Shown here one piece after another: positions 1 to 8,070 of a DNA stretch of 37,183 nucleotides; within the stretch, counting starts at the first letter, position 1, and each line of letters starts with the position of its first letter. The stretch covers positions 1-37,183 of the forward strand of contig JAUSCI010000062.1 of the NCBI GenBank assembly GCA_030651305.1. Direction: 5' to 3'. The DNA is from Sulfuritalea sp. GTDB lineage: Bacteria; Pseudomonadota; Gammaproteobacteria; Burkholderiales; Rhodocyclaceae. Under the pieces are notes generated by a model, which searched no databases, was not told where the DNA came from, and was given only the letters and a program-made list of their open reading frames with translations. Made by a program: the position numbers and the translations under genes.

Positions 1-1361
1 ATGCCGGGGAAAGGCAGGGTGCAGGAACCGGGGACCAGCGGCGTGACGCCCGGCAGCGGCGTGATCATGTGACCGCCGGTCTCGGTCTGCCAGAAGGTAT
101 CGACGATCGGGCAGCGCGCGCCGCCGACGTTGTTGTAGTACCACATCCAGGCTTCCGGATTGATCGGCTCGCCCACCGTGCCGAGGATGCGCAGGCTGGT
201 CAGGTCGTAGTTCTTCGGGTGCGTTGCCGGCATGTTTTCACCGGACTTGATCAGCGAGCGGATGGCGGTCGGCGCGGTATAGAAAACGGTGACCTTGTGC
301 GTCTGGATGGTCTTCCAGAAACGTCCGGCATCCGGATAGGTCGGCACGCCTTCGAATACGATCTCGGTGGCGCCGCAGGCCAAGGGACCGTAGGCGATGT
401 AGGTGTGTCCGGTCACCCAGCCGATGTCGGCAGTGCACCAGAAGACGTCATCCGGCTTGATATCGAAAACCCACTTCATGGTCACGATCGCGTGCAGCAG
501 ATAGCCGCCGGTGCTGTGCTGGACACCCTTGGGCTTGCCGGTCGACCCGGAGGTGTAGAGCAGGAACAGCGGGTGCTCGGCGCTCACCCATTCCGGTTCG
601 CAGACGTCGGACTGGCCGGCAGTAGCGTCTTCCCACCAGATGTCGCGGCCGGCGACCATGTGGCACGGGCCGCCGGTGCGCTTGTAAACGATAACGGTCT
701 TGATCGACTCGCAGCCACCCATGGCGATGCCGTCGTCGACCGCCGGTTTCAGCGGAATGTTCTTGCCGCCGCGGCACTGCTCGTCGGCGGTAATGACGGC
801 CACGGCGCCTGCGTCCTGGATGCGCTCCTGCACGCTCTTGGCGTAAAAGCCGCCGAAGACCTCGGAATGGATGGCGCCGATGCGGGCGCAGGCCTGCATG
901 GCGACCACGCCTTCGATCGACATCGGCATGTAGATCAGGACGCGATCGCCCTTCTTGATACCCTGCGCATGCAGCGCATTGGCAAACTTGCCAACGCGGG
1001 CCAGCAGTTCCTTGTAGGTTACTTTGGTGGCCTGGCCGCCGTCCGCCTCGAAAATGATCGCAATCTTGTCGCCCAGACCGGCCTCGATGTTGCGATCGAG
1101 ACAGTTGTAGGAGACATTCAGCTTGCCATCGGCAAACCACTGATAAAACGGCGCCTTGGAATCGTCCAGCGACTTGGTGAAGGGCTGCTTCCAGCTGACA
1201 TGTTCCCGGGCCAGACGCGCCCAGTAGCCGGCGTAATCCTGCTCGGCTTCCTTGCACAGCGCCTCATAGGCGGCCATGCCGGAAATGGTGGCCTTCCTGA
1301 CCACGGCGTCCGCCGGGGGGAATACACGAAGTTCCGTGACATTTGATTCGATGCTGGACAT
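1..1361 (-). CDS. acs: Acetyl-CoA synthetase, 3' end outside window
   Basis: AMP-forming acetate-CoA ligase, converting acetate, ATP and CoA to acetyl-CoA in the cytoplasm. The frame is open from an ATG at 1361 to the window edge, giving about 453 of the usual ~650 residues. Seen: the N-terminal ACAS domain, the P-loop [11 protein letters not shown] near residues 268-278, the stretch [11 protein letters not shown], then [10 protein letters not shown] and the adenylation motif WQTETGG near 423-429. The C-terminal domain with the acetylatable lysine lies beyond base 1. The start is supported by AGGAG 8 bp upstream. The gene is divergent from the UPF0114 gene across 268 bp. Propionyl-CoA synthetase is the main alternative, but the motif set fits Acs better. 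Family known; substrate inferred. Confidence 0.95.
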   Translation of the reverse strand, partial: MSSIESNVTELRVFPPADAVVRKATISGMAAYEALCKEAEQDYAGYWARLAREHVSWKQPFTKSLDDSKAPFYQWFADGKLNVSYNCLDRNIEAGLGDKIAIIFEADGGQATKVTYKELLARVGKFANALHAQGIKKGDRVLIYMPMSIEGVVAMQACARIGAIHSEVFGGFYAKSVQERIQDAGAVAVITADEQCRGGKNIPLKPAVDDGIAMGGCESIKTVIVYKRTGGPCHMVAGRDIWWEDATAGQSDVCEPEWVSAEHPLFLLYTSGSTGKPKGVQHSTGGYLLHAIVTMKWVFDIKPDDVFWCTADIGWVTGHTYIAYGPLACGATEIVFEGVPTYPDAGRFWKTIQTHKVTVFYTAPTAIRSLIKSGENMPATHPKNYDLTSLRILGTVGEPINPEAWMWYYNNVGGARCPIVDTFWQTETGGHMITPLPGVTPLVPGSCTLPFPG

Positions 1362-1383
1362 TGACAACTCTCCTCTCGCATGT

Positions 1384-1402
1384 ATCCGGACGAAATCCGG
1401 AT
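1384..1402. promoter_or_regulatory. Palindrome in acs promoter region
   Basis: Perfect 7-bp inverted repeat ATCCGGA-N5-TCCGGAT. On the minus strand it follows directly after an AT-rich TAATAAT (1404-1410) that could serve as the acs -10 box, and it ends 22 bp before the acs ATG. That position fits an operator overlapping the transcription start, or a hairpin in the 5' leader. The regulator is unknown. The rest of the 1362-1629 gap holds only a possible -10 (TTAATATT, around 1592) for the plus-strand gene. Confidence 0.45.
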
Positions 1403-1629
1403 GATTATTATCTTCCGCACGCCGGCCGGGCGGCCCTGAATCGACCCCACCCGGTCTCCCGCCATCATTGGATACCGCCAACGGCGATGGCTACACTTGC
1501 TGATCCTGCCAATTTTATTTGCTTACGGATTAAAGCGAAAGAGCCTTACATGCGACTTACGCGCCCCGCAGGTTAAGGCCTTGCTCATGGGTTAATATTG
1601 CTGCTCCGCACCACGATTGCACGCCTGCC

Positions 1630-2157
1630 ATGAACAAAATAATCAAGCCGATGGAGTATTTCATTTTCTGGAGCCGCTGGCTGCAGGCCCCGCTCTATCT
1701 CGGGCTGATCATCGCCCAGGGCGTCTATGTGTACCAGTTCATGCTAGAACTGGCCCACCTTGTGACCAAGGCCGGAACGCTGACCGATTCCGAGGTCATG
1801 CTGATCGTGCTGGGCCTGATCGACGTGGTGATGATCGCCAACCTATTGATCATGGTCATCATCGGCGGCTATGAAACCTTCGTTTCGCGCCTCGATCTGG
1901 AGGGACATCCCGATCAGCCGGAATGGCTTTCCCACGTCAATGCCGGGGTGCTCAAGGTCAAGCTGGCGGTCGCCCTGATCAGCATTTCCTCGATCCACCT
2001 GCTGCGCACCTTCATCAATGCCCAGCACGTCGAAGACCGCGTCATCGTGGCGCAGGTCGCCATCCACGTCGCTTTCCTGCTTTCCGCCATCGCCATCGCC
2101 TACACGGACAGGATCATGATGCAGACCCTGAGCGCAGGCCAATCAGCCAAACATTAG
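1630..2157 (+). CDS. yqhA: UPF0114 (YqhA-like) inner-membrane protein
   Basis: Predicted inner-membrane protein of 175 residues, matching the UPF0114/TIGR00645 family in length and layout; the family has no established biochemical function. Seen: a conserved start (NKIIKPMEYFIFWSRWLQAP) running into a first membrane segment around residues 20-40, a second at about 58-80 ending in IGGYETFVSRL, and two more at about 110-127 and 140-160. The polar stretch after the second segment (LEGHPDQPEWLSHVNAG) is typical of the family. It stands 25 bp before fumarase and may be co-transcribed with it. No signal peptide apart from the first membrane helix. Confidence 0.85.
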   Translation: MNKIIKPMEYFIFWSRWLQAPLYLGLIIAQGVYVYQFMLELAHLVTKAGTLTDSEVMLIVLGLIDVVMIANLLIMVIIGGYETFVSRLDLEGHPDQPEWLSHVNAGVLKVKLAVALISISSIHLLRTFINAQHVEDRVIVAQVAIHVAFLLSAIAIAYTDRIMMQTLSAGQSAKH

Positions 2158-2182
2158 GACCCTAACCGCCACCGGAGCTGCC

Positions 2183-3703
2183 ATGACCACCATCCGCCAG
2201 GAAGATTTCATCCAGTCCATAGCCGACGCCTTCCAGTTCATCAGCTACTATCATCCGCTCGACTACATCACTGCCCTCGGCGCCGCCTATGAGCGCGAAG
2301 AATCACCCGCGGCGAAGGATGCCATTGCGCAGATCCTGACCAACAGCCGCATGTCGGCCGAAGGTCACCGCCCCATCTGTCAGGACACCGGCATTGCCCT
2401 GGTGTTCCTCAAGGTCGGCATGCAGGTGCAATGGGATGCCACGCTTTCGGTGCAGGAGATGGTCAACGAAGGCGTACGCCGCGCCTACGGCAATCCCGAC
2501 AACCCGCTGCGCGCCTCGGTCTTGGCCGATCCTGCCGGCGCCCGCAAGAACACCAAGGACAACACGCCGGCCGTGGTGCATTACGAAATCGTCCCCGGCG
2601 ACCACGTCGAAGTCATCTGCGCCGCCAAGGGCGGCGGCTCGGAGGCGAAAGCCAAGTTCGCCATGCTCAATCCTTCCGACGATCTGGTCGAATGGGTGCT
2701 CAAGACCGTGCCGACCATGGGCGCCGGCTGGTGCCCGCCCGGCATCCTCGGCATCGGCATTGGCGGCACGCCGGAAAAGGCCATGCTTCTGGCCAAGGAA
2801 GCCATCATGGCGCCGGTGGACATCCATGAGTTGAAAGCTCGTGGGGCCAAGACGCGCGCCGAGGAACTGCGCCTCGAACTCTACGAAAAGGTCAATGCCC
2901 TCGGCATCGGCGCGCAGGGCCTGGGCGGACTGACCACGGTGCTCGACGTCAAGGTGCTCGACTACCCGACCCACGCCGCCAACCTGCCGGTGGCGCTGAT
3001 CCCCAACTGCGCCGCGACGCGCCACATCCATTTCCATCTCGACGGCTCCGGTCCGGCCAAACTGACACCGCCCAGCCTCGAAGACTGGCCCAAGGTGACC
3101 TGGCAGGCCGATGCCGCCACCGCTACCCGCGTCGACCTCAACAGCCTGACCAAGGCCCAGGTCGCCGCCTGGAAGCCCGGCCAGAAGCTGCTGCTCAATG
3201 GCAAGATGCTGACCGGCCGCGACGCCGCCCACAAGCGCATCGCCGACATGCTGGCCAAGGGCGAAAAGCTCCCGGTCGATTTCACCAACCGCGTCATCTA
3301 TTACGTCGGCCCGGTCGATCCGGTCAGGGACGAAGTCATGGGCCCCGCCGGCCCCACCACCGCGACGCGAATGGACAAGTTCACCCGCATGATGCTGGAG
3401 CAGACCGGCCTGATCTCGATGATCGGCAAATCCGAGCGCGGCCCGGTCGCGATCGAGGCGATCAAGGACAACCAGTCGGCCTACCTGATGGCCGTCGGCG
3501 GCGCCGCCTACCTCGTCGCCAAGGCGATCCAGTCAGCCAAGGTGGTCGGCTTCGCCGACCTCGGCATGGAAGCCATCTACGAGTTCGACGTGAAGGACAT
3601 GCCGGTGACCGTTGCCGTCGATTCACTCGGCACTTCGGTGCACATCACGGGTCCTGCCGAATGGAAGGCGAAGATCGGCAGAATTCCGGTCACGCTAGCC
3701 TGA
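2183..3703 (+). CDS. fumA: Class I fumarate hydratase (Fe-S dependent)
   Basis: Reversible hydration of fumarate to malate in the TCA cycle. At 506 residues it is the one-chain class I form, with the alpha (N-terminal, Fe-S binding) and beta (C-terminal) domains fused. Three cysteines sit where the family holds its 4Fe-4S cluster: C66 in ICQDTG, C184 in GWCPPG and C276 in IPNCAATRH. The glycine-rich GGGSEAK (150-156) and the C-terminal block with GPAGPTTATRMDKF are also family marks. The ATG at 2183 follows a GGAG at about 2174. Clusters of this kind are oxygen-labile, which suits a facultative or denitrifying life; that is inference. The related tartrate dehydratase is less likely at this length. 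Confidence 0.95.
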   Translation: MTTIRQEDFIQSIADAFQFISYYHPLDYITALGAAYEREESPAAKDAIAQILTNSRMSAEGHRPICQDTGIALVFLKVGMQVQWDATLSVQEMVNEGVRRAYGNPDNPLRASVLADPAGARKNTKDNTPAVVHYEIVPGDHVEVICAAKGGGSEAKAKFAMLNPSDDLVEWVLKTVPTMGAGWCPPGILGIGIGGTPEKAMLLAKEAIMAPVDIHELKARGAKTRAEELRLELYEKVNALGIGAQGLGGLTTVLDVKVLDYPTHAANLPVALIPNCAATRHIHFHLDGSGPAKLTPPSLEDWPKVTWQADAATATRVDLNSLTKAQVAAWKPGQKLLLNGKMLTGRDAAHKRIADMLAKGEKLPVDFTNRVIYYVGPVDPVRDEVMGPAGPTTATRMDKFTRMMLEQTGLISMIGKSERGPVAIEAIKDNQSAYLMAVGGAAYLVAKAIQSAKVVGFADLGMEAIYEFDVKDMPVTVAVDSLGTSVHITGPAEWKAKIGRIPVTLA

Positions 3704-3710
3704 TCTTCCA

Positions 3711-4253
3711 GTGAGCCCGGCTCCTGCCGTTCCAGGGGACGAATCCGCCGCCTCGCCTTACGGCACCAGATGGACGAGATGGATCAGGCCCATCGGCCTC
3801 TCGCTCCTTCTGCTCATCCTCGACGCACTGGGCGTCTACGCTTTTCTGATTGGCGCCTTTCTGATCCTGGTCTATTTGCCAAGAAGCCTTCTGGCAAAGA
3901 AATTTGCGTCATGCCGAAAGGAGCGGCTGATTCGGTTTGCGATCTACCTGGCAGCCGTTGGTGTGGTCTTGAGCCTGATTCCAGTCAATAGGCAAGTCGC
4001 CGAAGAACGCGCCGAACGAATCATCGCGGCGGTTGAAAACTACAAGGCCGCCAACGGCAAGTATCCCGATCGTCTCGATCAACTCACACCGCAATTCATT
4101 GCAGAGATACCCGCCAAAGCCAGGGTCGCTTTAACGGATAGCGGCTTTCGCTATTTTGCGGGAAGCAGCCATACGCTCATGTACGTGGCCATGCCGCCGT
4201 TCGGCAGGAGAACCTACAACTTCGAGACGAAGTCATGGGGTTTCATGGATTGA
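3711..4253 (+). CDS. Membrane protein with pseudopilin-like C-terminal tail
   Basis: I do not recognise this 180-residue protein as a named family. Seen: a short polar N-terminus, two close hydrophobic stretches (about residues 27-60), a basic loop, a third membrane segment (about 74-93), then a soluble tail. The tail begins with an amphipathic helix and reads AIENYKAANGKYP-like (AAVENYKAANGKYPDRLDQL, about 107-126), much like the mature part of type II secretion or type IV pseudopilins (GspG type), but it follows three membrane spans and has no prepilin peptidase site. The GTG start lies 7 bp after fumarase; a later start is possible. Composition looks less GC-rich than its neighbours. Its 3' end faces the oadA-like gene 74 bp away. 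Function unknown. Confidence 0.6.
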   Translation: MSPAPAVPGDESAASPYGTRWTRWIRPIGLSLLLLILDALGVYAFLIGAFLILVYLPRSLLAKKFASCRKERLIRFAIYLAAVGVVLSLIPVNRQVAEERAERIIAAVENYKAANGKYPDRLDQLTPQFIAEIPAKARVALTDSGFRYFAGSSHTLMYVAMPPFGRRTYNFETKSWGFMD

Positions 4254-4327
4254 TCGCGTCGGCGCTCCCAATGCCTGCTGCTGAATGCAATTGGCACTGG
4301 CCGCTCATGGCCGGATGCACCAACGGG

Positions 4328-6406
4328 TCAAATCAACGTCAGCAAGACTTGCCCGACCGCAACCTTGTGGCCTTGCTGGACGAGGAGTTGCCCAACGACC
4401 CCGTCCCTTTCGGCAACGATCTCGTTCTCCATCTTCATGGCTTCGAGGATCAGCAGAAGGTCTCCCTCCTCAACGCGCTGCCCTTGCGCCACCTCTATCT
4501 TCCAGACGTTGCCGGCCAGTGGTGCGGTGATCCCGTTGGCAGGCTTGCCGGCCAATCCGCTTGCGACGGACGGCGCGGGAGCACCCGAGCCAAGTCCCGT
4601 TTCATCATGGAAATACAGCAGGGCGTGGCCGACGACAACCTTGTCGCCCTTCGCCACCAGGATATCGGCGATGACGCCTGACCGCTCGGCCAGGACTTCG
4701 CATTCCATTTTCATCGCCTCGAGAATAAACAGGAGGTCGCCCTCCTCCACGGACTGGCCTGCTTCGACTTCGACCTTCCAGATGTTTCCGGCCATCGGCG
4801 AGCCCATGGCCGCCTTCGCCACCGGGCCGGGCGCAGATCCGACCATGGCCGCCGCCGAAGTTGCGCCGGCAGCGGCTGAACCGCCGAGCGCGGAAACCTG
4901 AACCTGAAAGGTCTGGCCCCTGCCTGTCACGGTGAACACTTCCCCGACGGCGACCGGGGCTGCGTCGCCCCTCGGTGTCGCGGCCTCGACCGTGGGAAGA
5001 GGCTCGAATGCCGCCGGATTGTCGCGGTTCTCGAGGAACTTGAGGCCGACCTGCGGAAACAGCGCGTAGGTGAGCACATCGTCGACCTGGTTTTCGCCCC
5101 AGCGGATTCCCTTCTCGGCGACGATGGCACCAAGCTCGGCGCCGAGCTTGTCCATCTCCGGTGCGATCAGGTCAGCCGGACGGCAGGTGATGGGCTTGGC
5201 GCCGGCCAGGACTTTCTTCTGCAAGGCTTTGTTGACGGGCGCCGAGGTCGCGCCGTACTCGCCCTTGAGCACGGCGGCGGTTTCCTTGGTCATCGACTTG
5301 TAGCGTTCGCCGTTGAGGACATTCATGACGGCCTGGCTGCCGACGATCTGCGATGTTGGCGTGACAAGGGGAATGAATCCCAGGTCCTCCCGCACGCGGG
5401 GAATCTCGGCCAGCACCTCGGCCATCCTGTCGCTTGCGCCCTGCTCCTTCAACTGGCTCTCCATGTTGGTGAGCATGCCGCCGGGAACCTGAGCGATGAT
5501 GATGCGGGCATCGATGCCTTTCAGCGAGCCCTCGAACTTCGCATACTTCTTGCGGACTTCGCGGAAATAGTCGGCGATCTCCGCCAGCAATACCATGTTC
5601 AGCCCGGTGGCGCGGTCGGTTCCCTCCAGGATGGCCACCAGACTCTCGGTGGGCGAGTGGCCATAGGTCATGCTCATCGACGAGATCGCCGTATCGACGT
5701 TGTCGACGCCAGCTTCGATGGCCTTGAGGTAGGCGGCGGTGGACATCCCGGTCGTGGCATGGCACTGCATGTGGATCGGGATGGCAAGCGCCTGCTTGAG
5801 TTTGCCCACCAGTTCATAGGCCACATAGGGCGTGAGCAGGCCGGCCATGTCCTTGATGCAAATGGAATGGGAACCCAGGTCCTCGATACGCTTGCCCAGC
5901 GCCACCCATTTGTCGATGGTGTCGACCGGACTGACCGTGTAGGACAGCGTTCCCTGCGCATGTTTGCCCTGCTTGATGACGGCGCGGATCGCCGTTTCCA
6001 GGTTGCGCGGATCATTCATGGCATCGAAGACGCGGAACACGTCAATACCGTTGACGGCCGCCCGTTCGACGAACTTCTCGACCACGTCGTCGGCGTAGTG
6101 GCGGTAACCGAGAATGTTTTGCCCGCGGAACAGCATCTGCTGCGGCGTCCTGGGCATAGCCTTCTTCAAAGTGCGCAGACGCTCCCAGGGATCTTCGCCC
6201 AGATAGCGGATGCAGGTGTCGAAGGTGGCGCCGCCCCATGATTCGAGCGACCAGAACCCGACCTGGTCGAGCTTGGCCGCGATGGGCAGCATGTCATCGA
6301 TGCGCAGGCGCGTCGCCAGCAGGGACTGGTGCGCGTCGCGCAGGACGACTTCGGTGATGCCCAACGGCCGTTTCTTGGCTATTTCTTTCTTCATTTGCTT
6401 ACCCAT
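4328..6406 (-). CDS. oadA: OadA/PycB-type biotin carboxyltransferase with two biotinyl domains
   Basis: Carboxyltransferase of the oxaloacetate decarboxylase alpha / pyruvate carboxylase B family, moving CO2 between biotin and pyruvate/oxaloacetate. From ATG 6406 it has 692 residues against the usual ~590-620. The N-terminal TIM barrel shows the metal ligand D24 (LRDAHQS), K185 (CIKDMAG, the carbamylated lysine of the family) and H212/H216 (HMQCHATTG). A helical domain follows, then an Ala/Pro-rich linker. Two biotinyl domains come last, each with EAMKM: the acceptor lysines are K566 and K658. One domain is normal. No biotin carboxylase subunit or OadB/G is in the window, so pyruvate carboxylase subunit B and decarboxylase alpha cannot be told apart. 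ATG 6394 is an alternative start. Confidence 0.9.
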   Translation of the reverse strand: MGKQMKKEIAKKRPLGITEVVLRDAHQSLLATRLRIDDMLPIAAKLDQVGFWSLESWGGATFDTCIRYLGEDPWERLRTLKKAMPRTPQQMLFRGQNILGYRHYADDVVEKFVERAAVNGIDVFRVFDAMNDPRNLETAIRAVIKQGKHAQGTLSYTVSPVDTIDKWVALGKRIEDLGSHSICIKDMAGLLTPYVAYELVGKLKQALAIPIHMQCHATTGMSTAAYLKAIEAGVDNVDTAISSMSMTYGHSPTESLVAILEGTDRATGLNMVLLAEIADYFREVRKKYAKFEGSLKGIDARIIIAQVPGGMLTNMESQLKEQGASDRMAEVLAEIPRVREDLGFIPLVTPTSQIVGSQAVMNVLNGERYKSMTKETAAVLKGEYGATSAPVNKALQKKVLAGAKPITCRPADLIAPEMDKLGAELGAIVAEKGIRWGENQVDDVLTYALFPQVGLKFLENRDNPAAFEPLPTVEAATPRGDAAPVAVGEVFTVTGRGQTFQVQVSALGGSAAAGATSAAAMVGSAPGPVAKAAMGSPMAGNIWKVEVEAGQSVEEGDLLFILEAMKMECEVLAERSGVIADILVAKGDKVVVGHALLYFHDETGLGSGAPAPSVASGLAGKPANGITAPLAGNVWKIEVAQGQRVEEGDLLLILEAMKMENEIVAERDGVVGQLLVQQGHKVAVGQVLLTLI

Positions 6407-6535
6407 TCCGATGTGGTTCTGTCTCAAAGTTCCGTTGCAGGAGAGGCCGGTGCGCCTGGCCGCGATGGCCATCAGGCGCAACGACGAATTCGCCAATGTT
6501 AAAGGCAGTCGGTTCGAGCAGGGAAATATCCTGCG

Positions 6536-6563
6536 TTGATCAACGGACTTCCTTGATCAACGG
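6536..6563. repeat. 11-bp direct repeat at the nucleotidyltransferase stop
   Basis: TTGATCAACGG occurs at 6536-6546 and again at 6553-6563, with a 17-bp period. Each copy contains the palindrome TTGATCAA. On the minus strand the second copy read through is out of frame with the first and supplies the TGA stop of the nucleotidyltransferase. It may be a small tandem duplication that reset the C-terminus, or a paired protein-binding site in front of the oadA-like gene. Confidence 0.5.
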
Positions 6564-6995
6564 CAACTGTTCGAGATCGTCGATATCCCGAGGTCGACCA
6601 CTGGCGCGTTTATTTGCCCTGAGATCGGCAAGACCAACAAAATGGAGCGGCAGCCCATCGTGGATGGTGGTTTCGCGATTGGGCCAGGCGGCGTCGAAAT
6701 CCACGCCGTCGATGTCTGTCAGCAGGTCGATGCGAAAGGGCGGGTAGCCGAGCTGCACCACATTCTGGGGACTTTCGAAATCCTGCTGCGCGAGGCCCAC
6801 GTCGCCAAACCCGAATTCACTCAGCGCGACCATCAGTCGTCGGGCATTTTCCGGGCTGCGACGAATCCAGATATCGAGATCGCCGGTATGGCGCGGCCGG
6901 CCATGCAGTGCCATGGCATAGCCGCCCACCACGAGGTATTCAACCTTGTGAGCGTTTAGTAACGCGACAAACTCTTTGAAGTCCCTGGACAGCAT
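6540..6995 (-). CDS. Minimal nucleotidyltransferase (MNT/AbiEii-like)
   Basis: A 151-residue protein of the minimal nucleotidyltransferase fold. Seen: GGYAMALHG (24-32) followed by the catalytic pair D39-x-D41 in TGDLDIWI, a third acidic residue D90 in FRIDLLTD, and the C-terminal [20 protein letters not shown] block common to this subfamily. Members are often annotated as AbiEii-like or DUF6036 and appear in two-gene units; activity here is inferred (nucleotide transfer to a protein or RNA). The ATG at 6995 lies inside the upstream small gene, so the pair overlaps by 56 bp in different frames and is probably translationally coupled. The stop codon lies in a short direct repeat (6536-6563). 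No HEPN toxin is adjacent, so a classical MNT-HEPN module is not shown. Confidence 0.75.
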   Translation of the reverse strand: MLSRDFKEFVALLNAHKVEYLVVGGYAMALHGRPRHTGDLDIWIRRSPENARRLMVALSEFGFGDVGLAQQDFESPQNVVQLGYPPFRIDLLTDIDGVDFDAAWPNRETTIHDGLPLHFVGLADLRANKRASGRPRDIDDLEQLPLIKEVR

Positions 6996-7128
6996 CGGGA
7001 TGGGATTCCAGCCAAGCCAGGCGCAATATCTCGACGGCGTCGAGCCGCTGCGAGGGAGAACGCGACAGCCAGTATTCGGTGTCACGCGGTTGCTGATGAA
7101 GCGGGTGGCGAGCCACGAACTTTTCCAT
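6940..7128 (-). CDS. Small protein paired with the nucleotidyltransferase
   Basis: A 62-residue protein from ATG 7128 to TGA 6940. I recognise its pattern (RDTEYWLSRSPSQRLDAVEILR, seen in part at residues 15-36, ending LQRV.RV) as that of short uncharacterised proteins commonly found directly upstream of nucleotidyltransferases like its neighbour; no function is established. It has no signal peptide or membrane segment and carries an amphipathic helix in the middle. Its last 56 bp overlap the start of the nucleotidyltransferase gene in another frame. The overlap, order and size fit an antitoxin/toxin-like or enzyme/adaptor pair, which is inference. The gene is divergent from murI. Confidence 0.65.
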   Translation of the reverse strand: MEKFVARHPLHQQPRDTEYWLSRSPSQRLDAVEILRLAWLESHPDAVQGLQRVCRVTKRSQG

Positions 7129-7278
7129 GGTGCAATTGTAACCCGACCAGGCAGTGACAATGCCGGCATCAAGCGGCCCGCGACAGGCTAAACTGCCGAG
7201 CATGAATGCTGCAATCGCTCCGGAATCGATGCTCCATCGCGCAGCCATCGCCGTATCACCAACGCCGACTCCTGCGCC

Positions 7279-8070
7279 ATGATTGGTGTTTTCGATTCCG
7301 GCCTGGGGGGACTTTCGGTGCTGGCCGCGCTGGTCGATGCGCTGCCACAGGCCGACTTCATCTACTTCGCCGACACTGCCCATGTGCCTTACGGCAACAA
7401 GAGCGAAGAACAGATTCAGTGCCGCGTGCTGGCGATTGGCGAACACCTGGCCAGCCACGGTTGCGACTTGCTGGTGGTGGCCTGCAACACCGCCACCGCC
7501 ACGGCGGTGCAGGCCTTGCGCGCCGCACATCCGCGCATTCCGGTGGTCGGCATCGAACCCGGCATCAAGCCGGCGGCGCAGGAAACGCAGAGCGGCCGCA
7601 TCGCGGTACTGGCCACGGAAGCCACGGCCCGAAGCCCGCGCCTGAAGCAGTTGATCCTCGAACACGCAAGCCATGTCGACGTTTTCGTCGAGCCGTGTCC
7701 CGGCTGGGCCACCCATGTCGAAAAGCTGCAACTGGACGATCCGGCACTCGCCGCCGATGTCCGCGCTCGCATCGAACCGCTGCTGGAACGAGGTGTGGAC
7801 CGCATCGTGCTGGGCTGCACGCATTACAGTTTTCTGGCGCCGCTGCTGAGCGAAGTCGTCGGCTCACGGGCGCAACTTGTGGACGTCGCCGCCGCGGTCG
7901 CGCGCCAGACACAGCGCCTGGCCGGACGCCTCGCTCACGGTTCCGGACGCCTGCAGTTGCATGCCTCTGCACATCCGGATCGTCTGCGTGCCGCCCTGCC
8001 GCAACTGCATCTGGGCCGGATCGCCGCGCGGGTTCAGGCAGTCCCGCCGCGCGGCGCACCATCGCCATAA
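7279..8070 (+). CDS. murI: Glutamate racemase
   Basis: Converts L-glutamate to D-glutamate for peptidoglycan; cytoplasmic, cofactor independent. At 263 residues it has the family length. Seen: VFDSGLGGL at 4-12, then the two catalytic cysteines, C69 in ACNTATA and C180 in LGCTHYSF with H182 beside it; D6/S7 and the PYGNK loop (37-41) complete the site. ATG 7279 is the only in-frame start, and no clear Shine-Dalgarno precedes it. A 26-codon ORF (7202-7282) ends in an ATGA overlap with this start and could couple translation. The 3' end overlaps the convergent cyclase gene by 37 bp. Confidence 0.95.
   Translation: MIGVFDSGLGGLSVLAALVDALPQADFIYFADTAHVPYGNKSEEQIQCRVLAIGEHLASHGCDLLVVACNTATATAVQALRAAHPRIPVVGIEPGIKPAAQETQSGRIAVLATEATARSPRLKQLILEHASHVDVFVEPCPGWATHVEKLQLDDPALAADVRARIEPLLERGVDRIVLGCTHYSFLAPLLSEVVGSRAQLVDVAAAVARQTQRLAGRLAHGSGRLQLHASAHPDRLRAALPQLHLGRIAARVQAVPPRGAPSP

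Noticed and set aside
69-1346. 425-residue plus-strand ORF at the window start
   Set aside because: It is the antisense shadow of acs, whose frame shows full family motifs.
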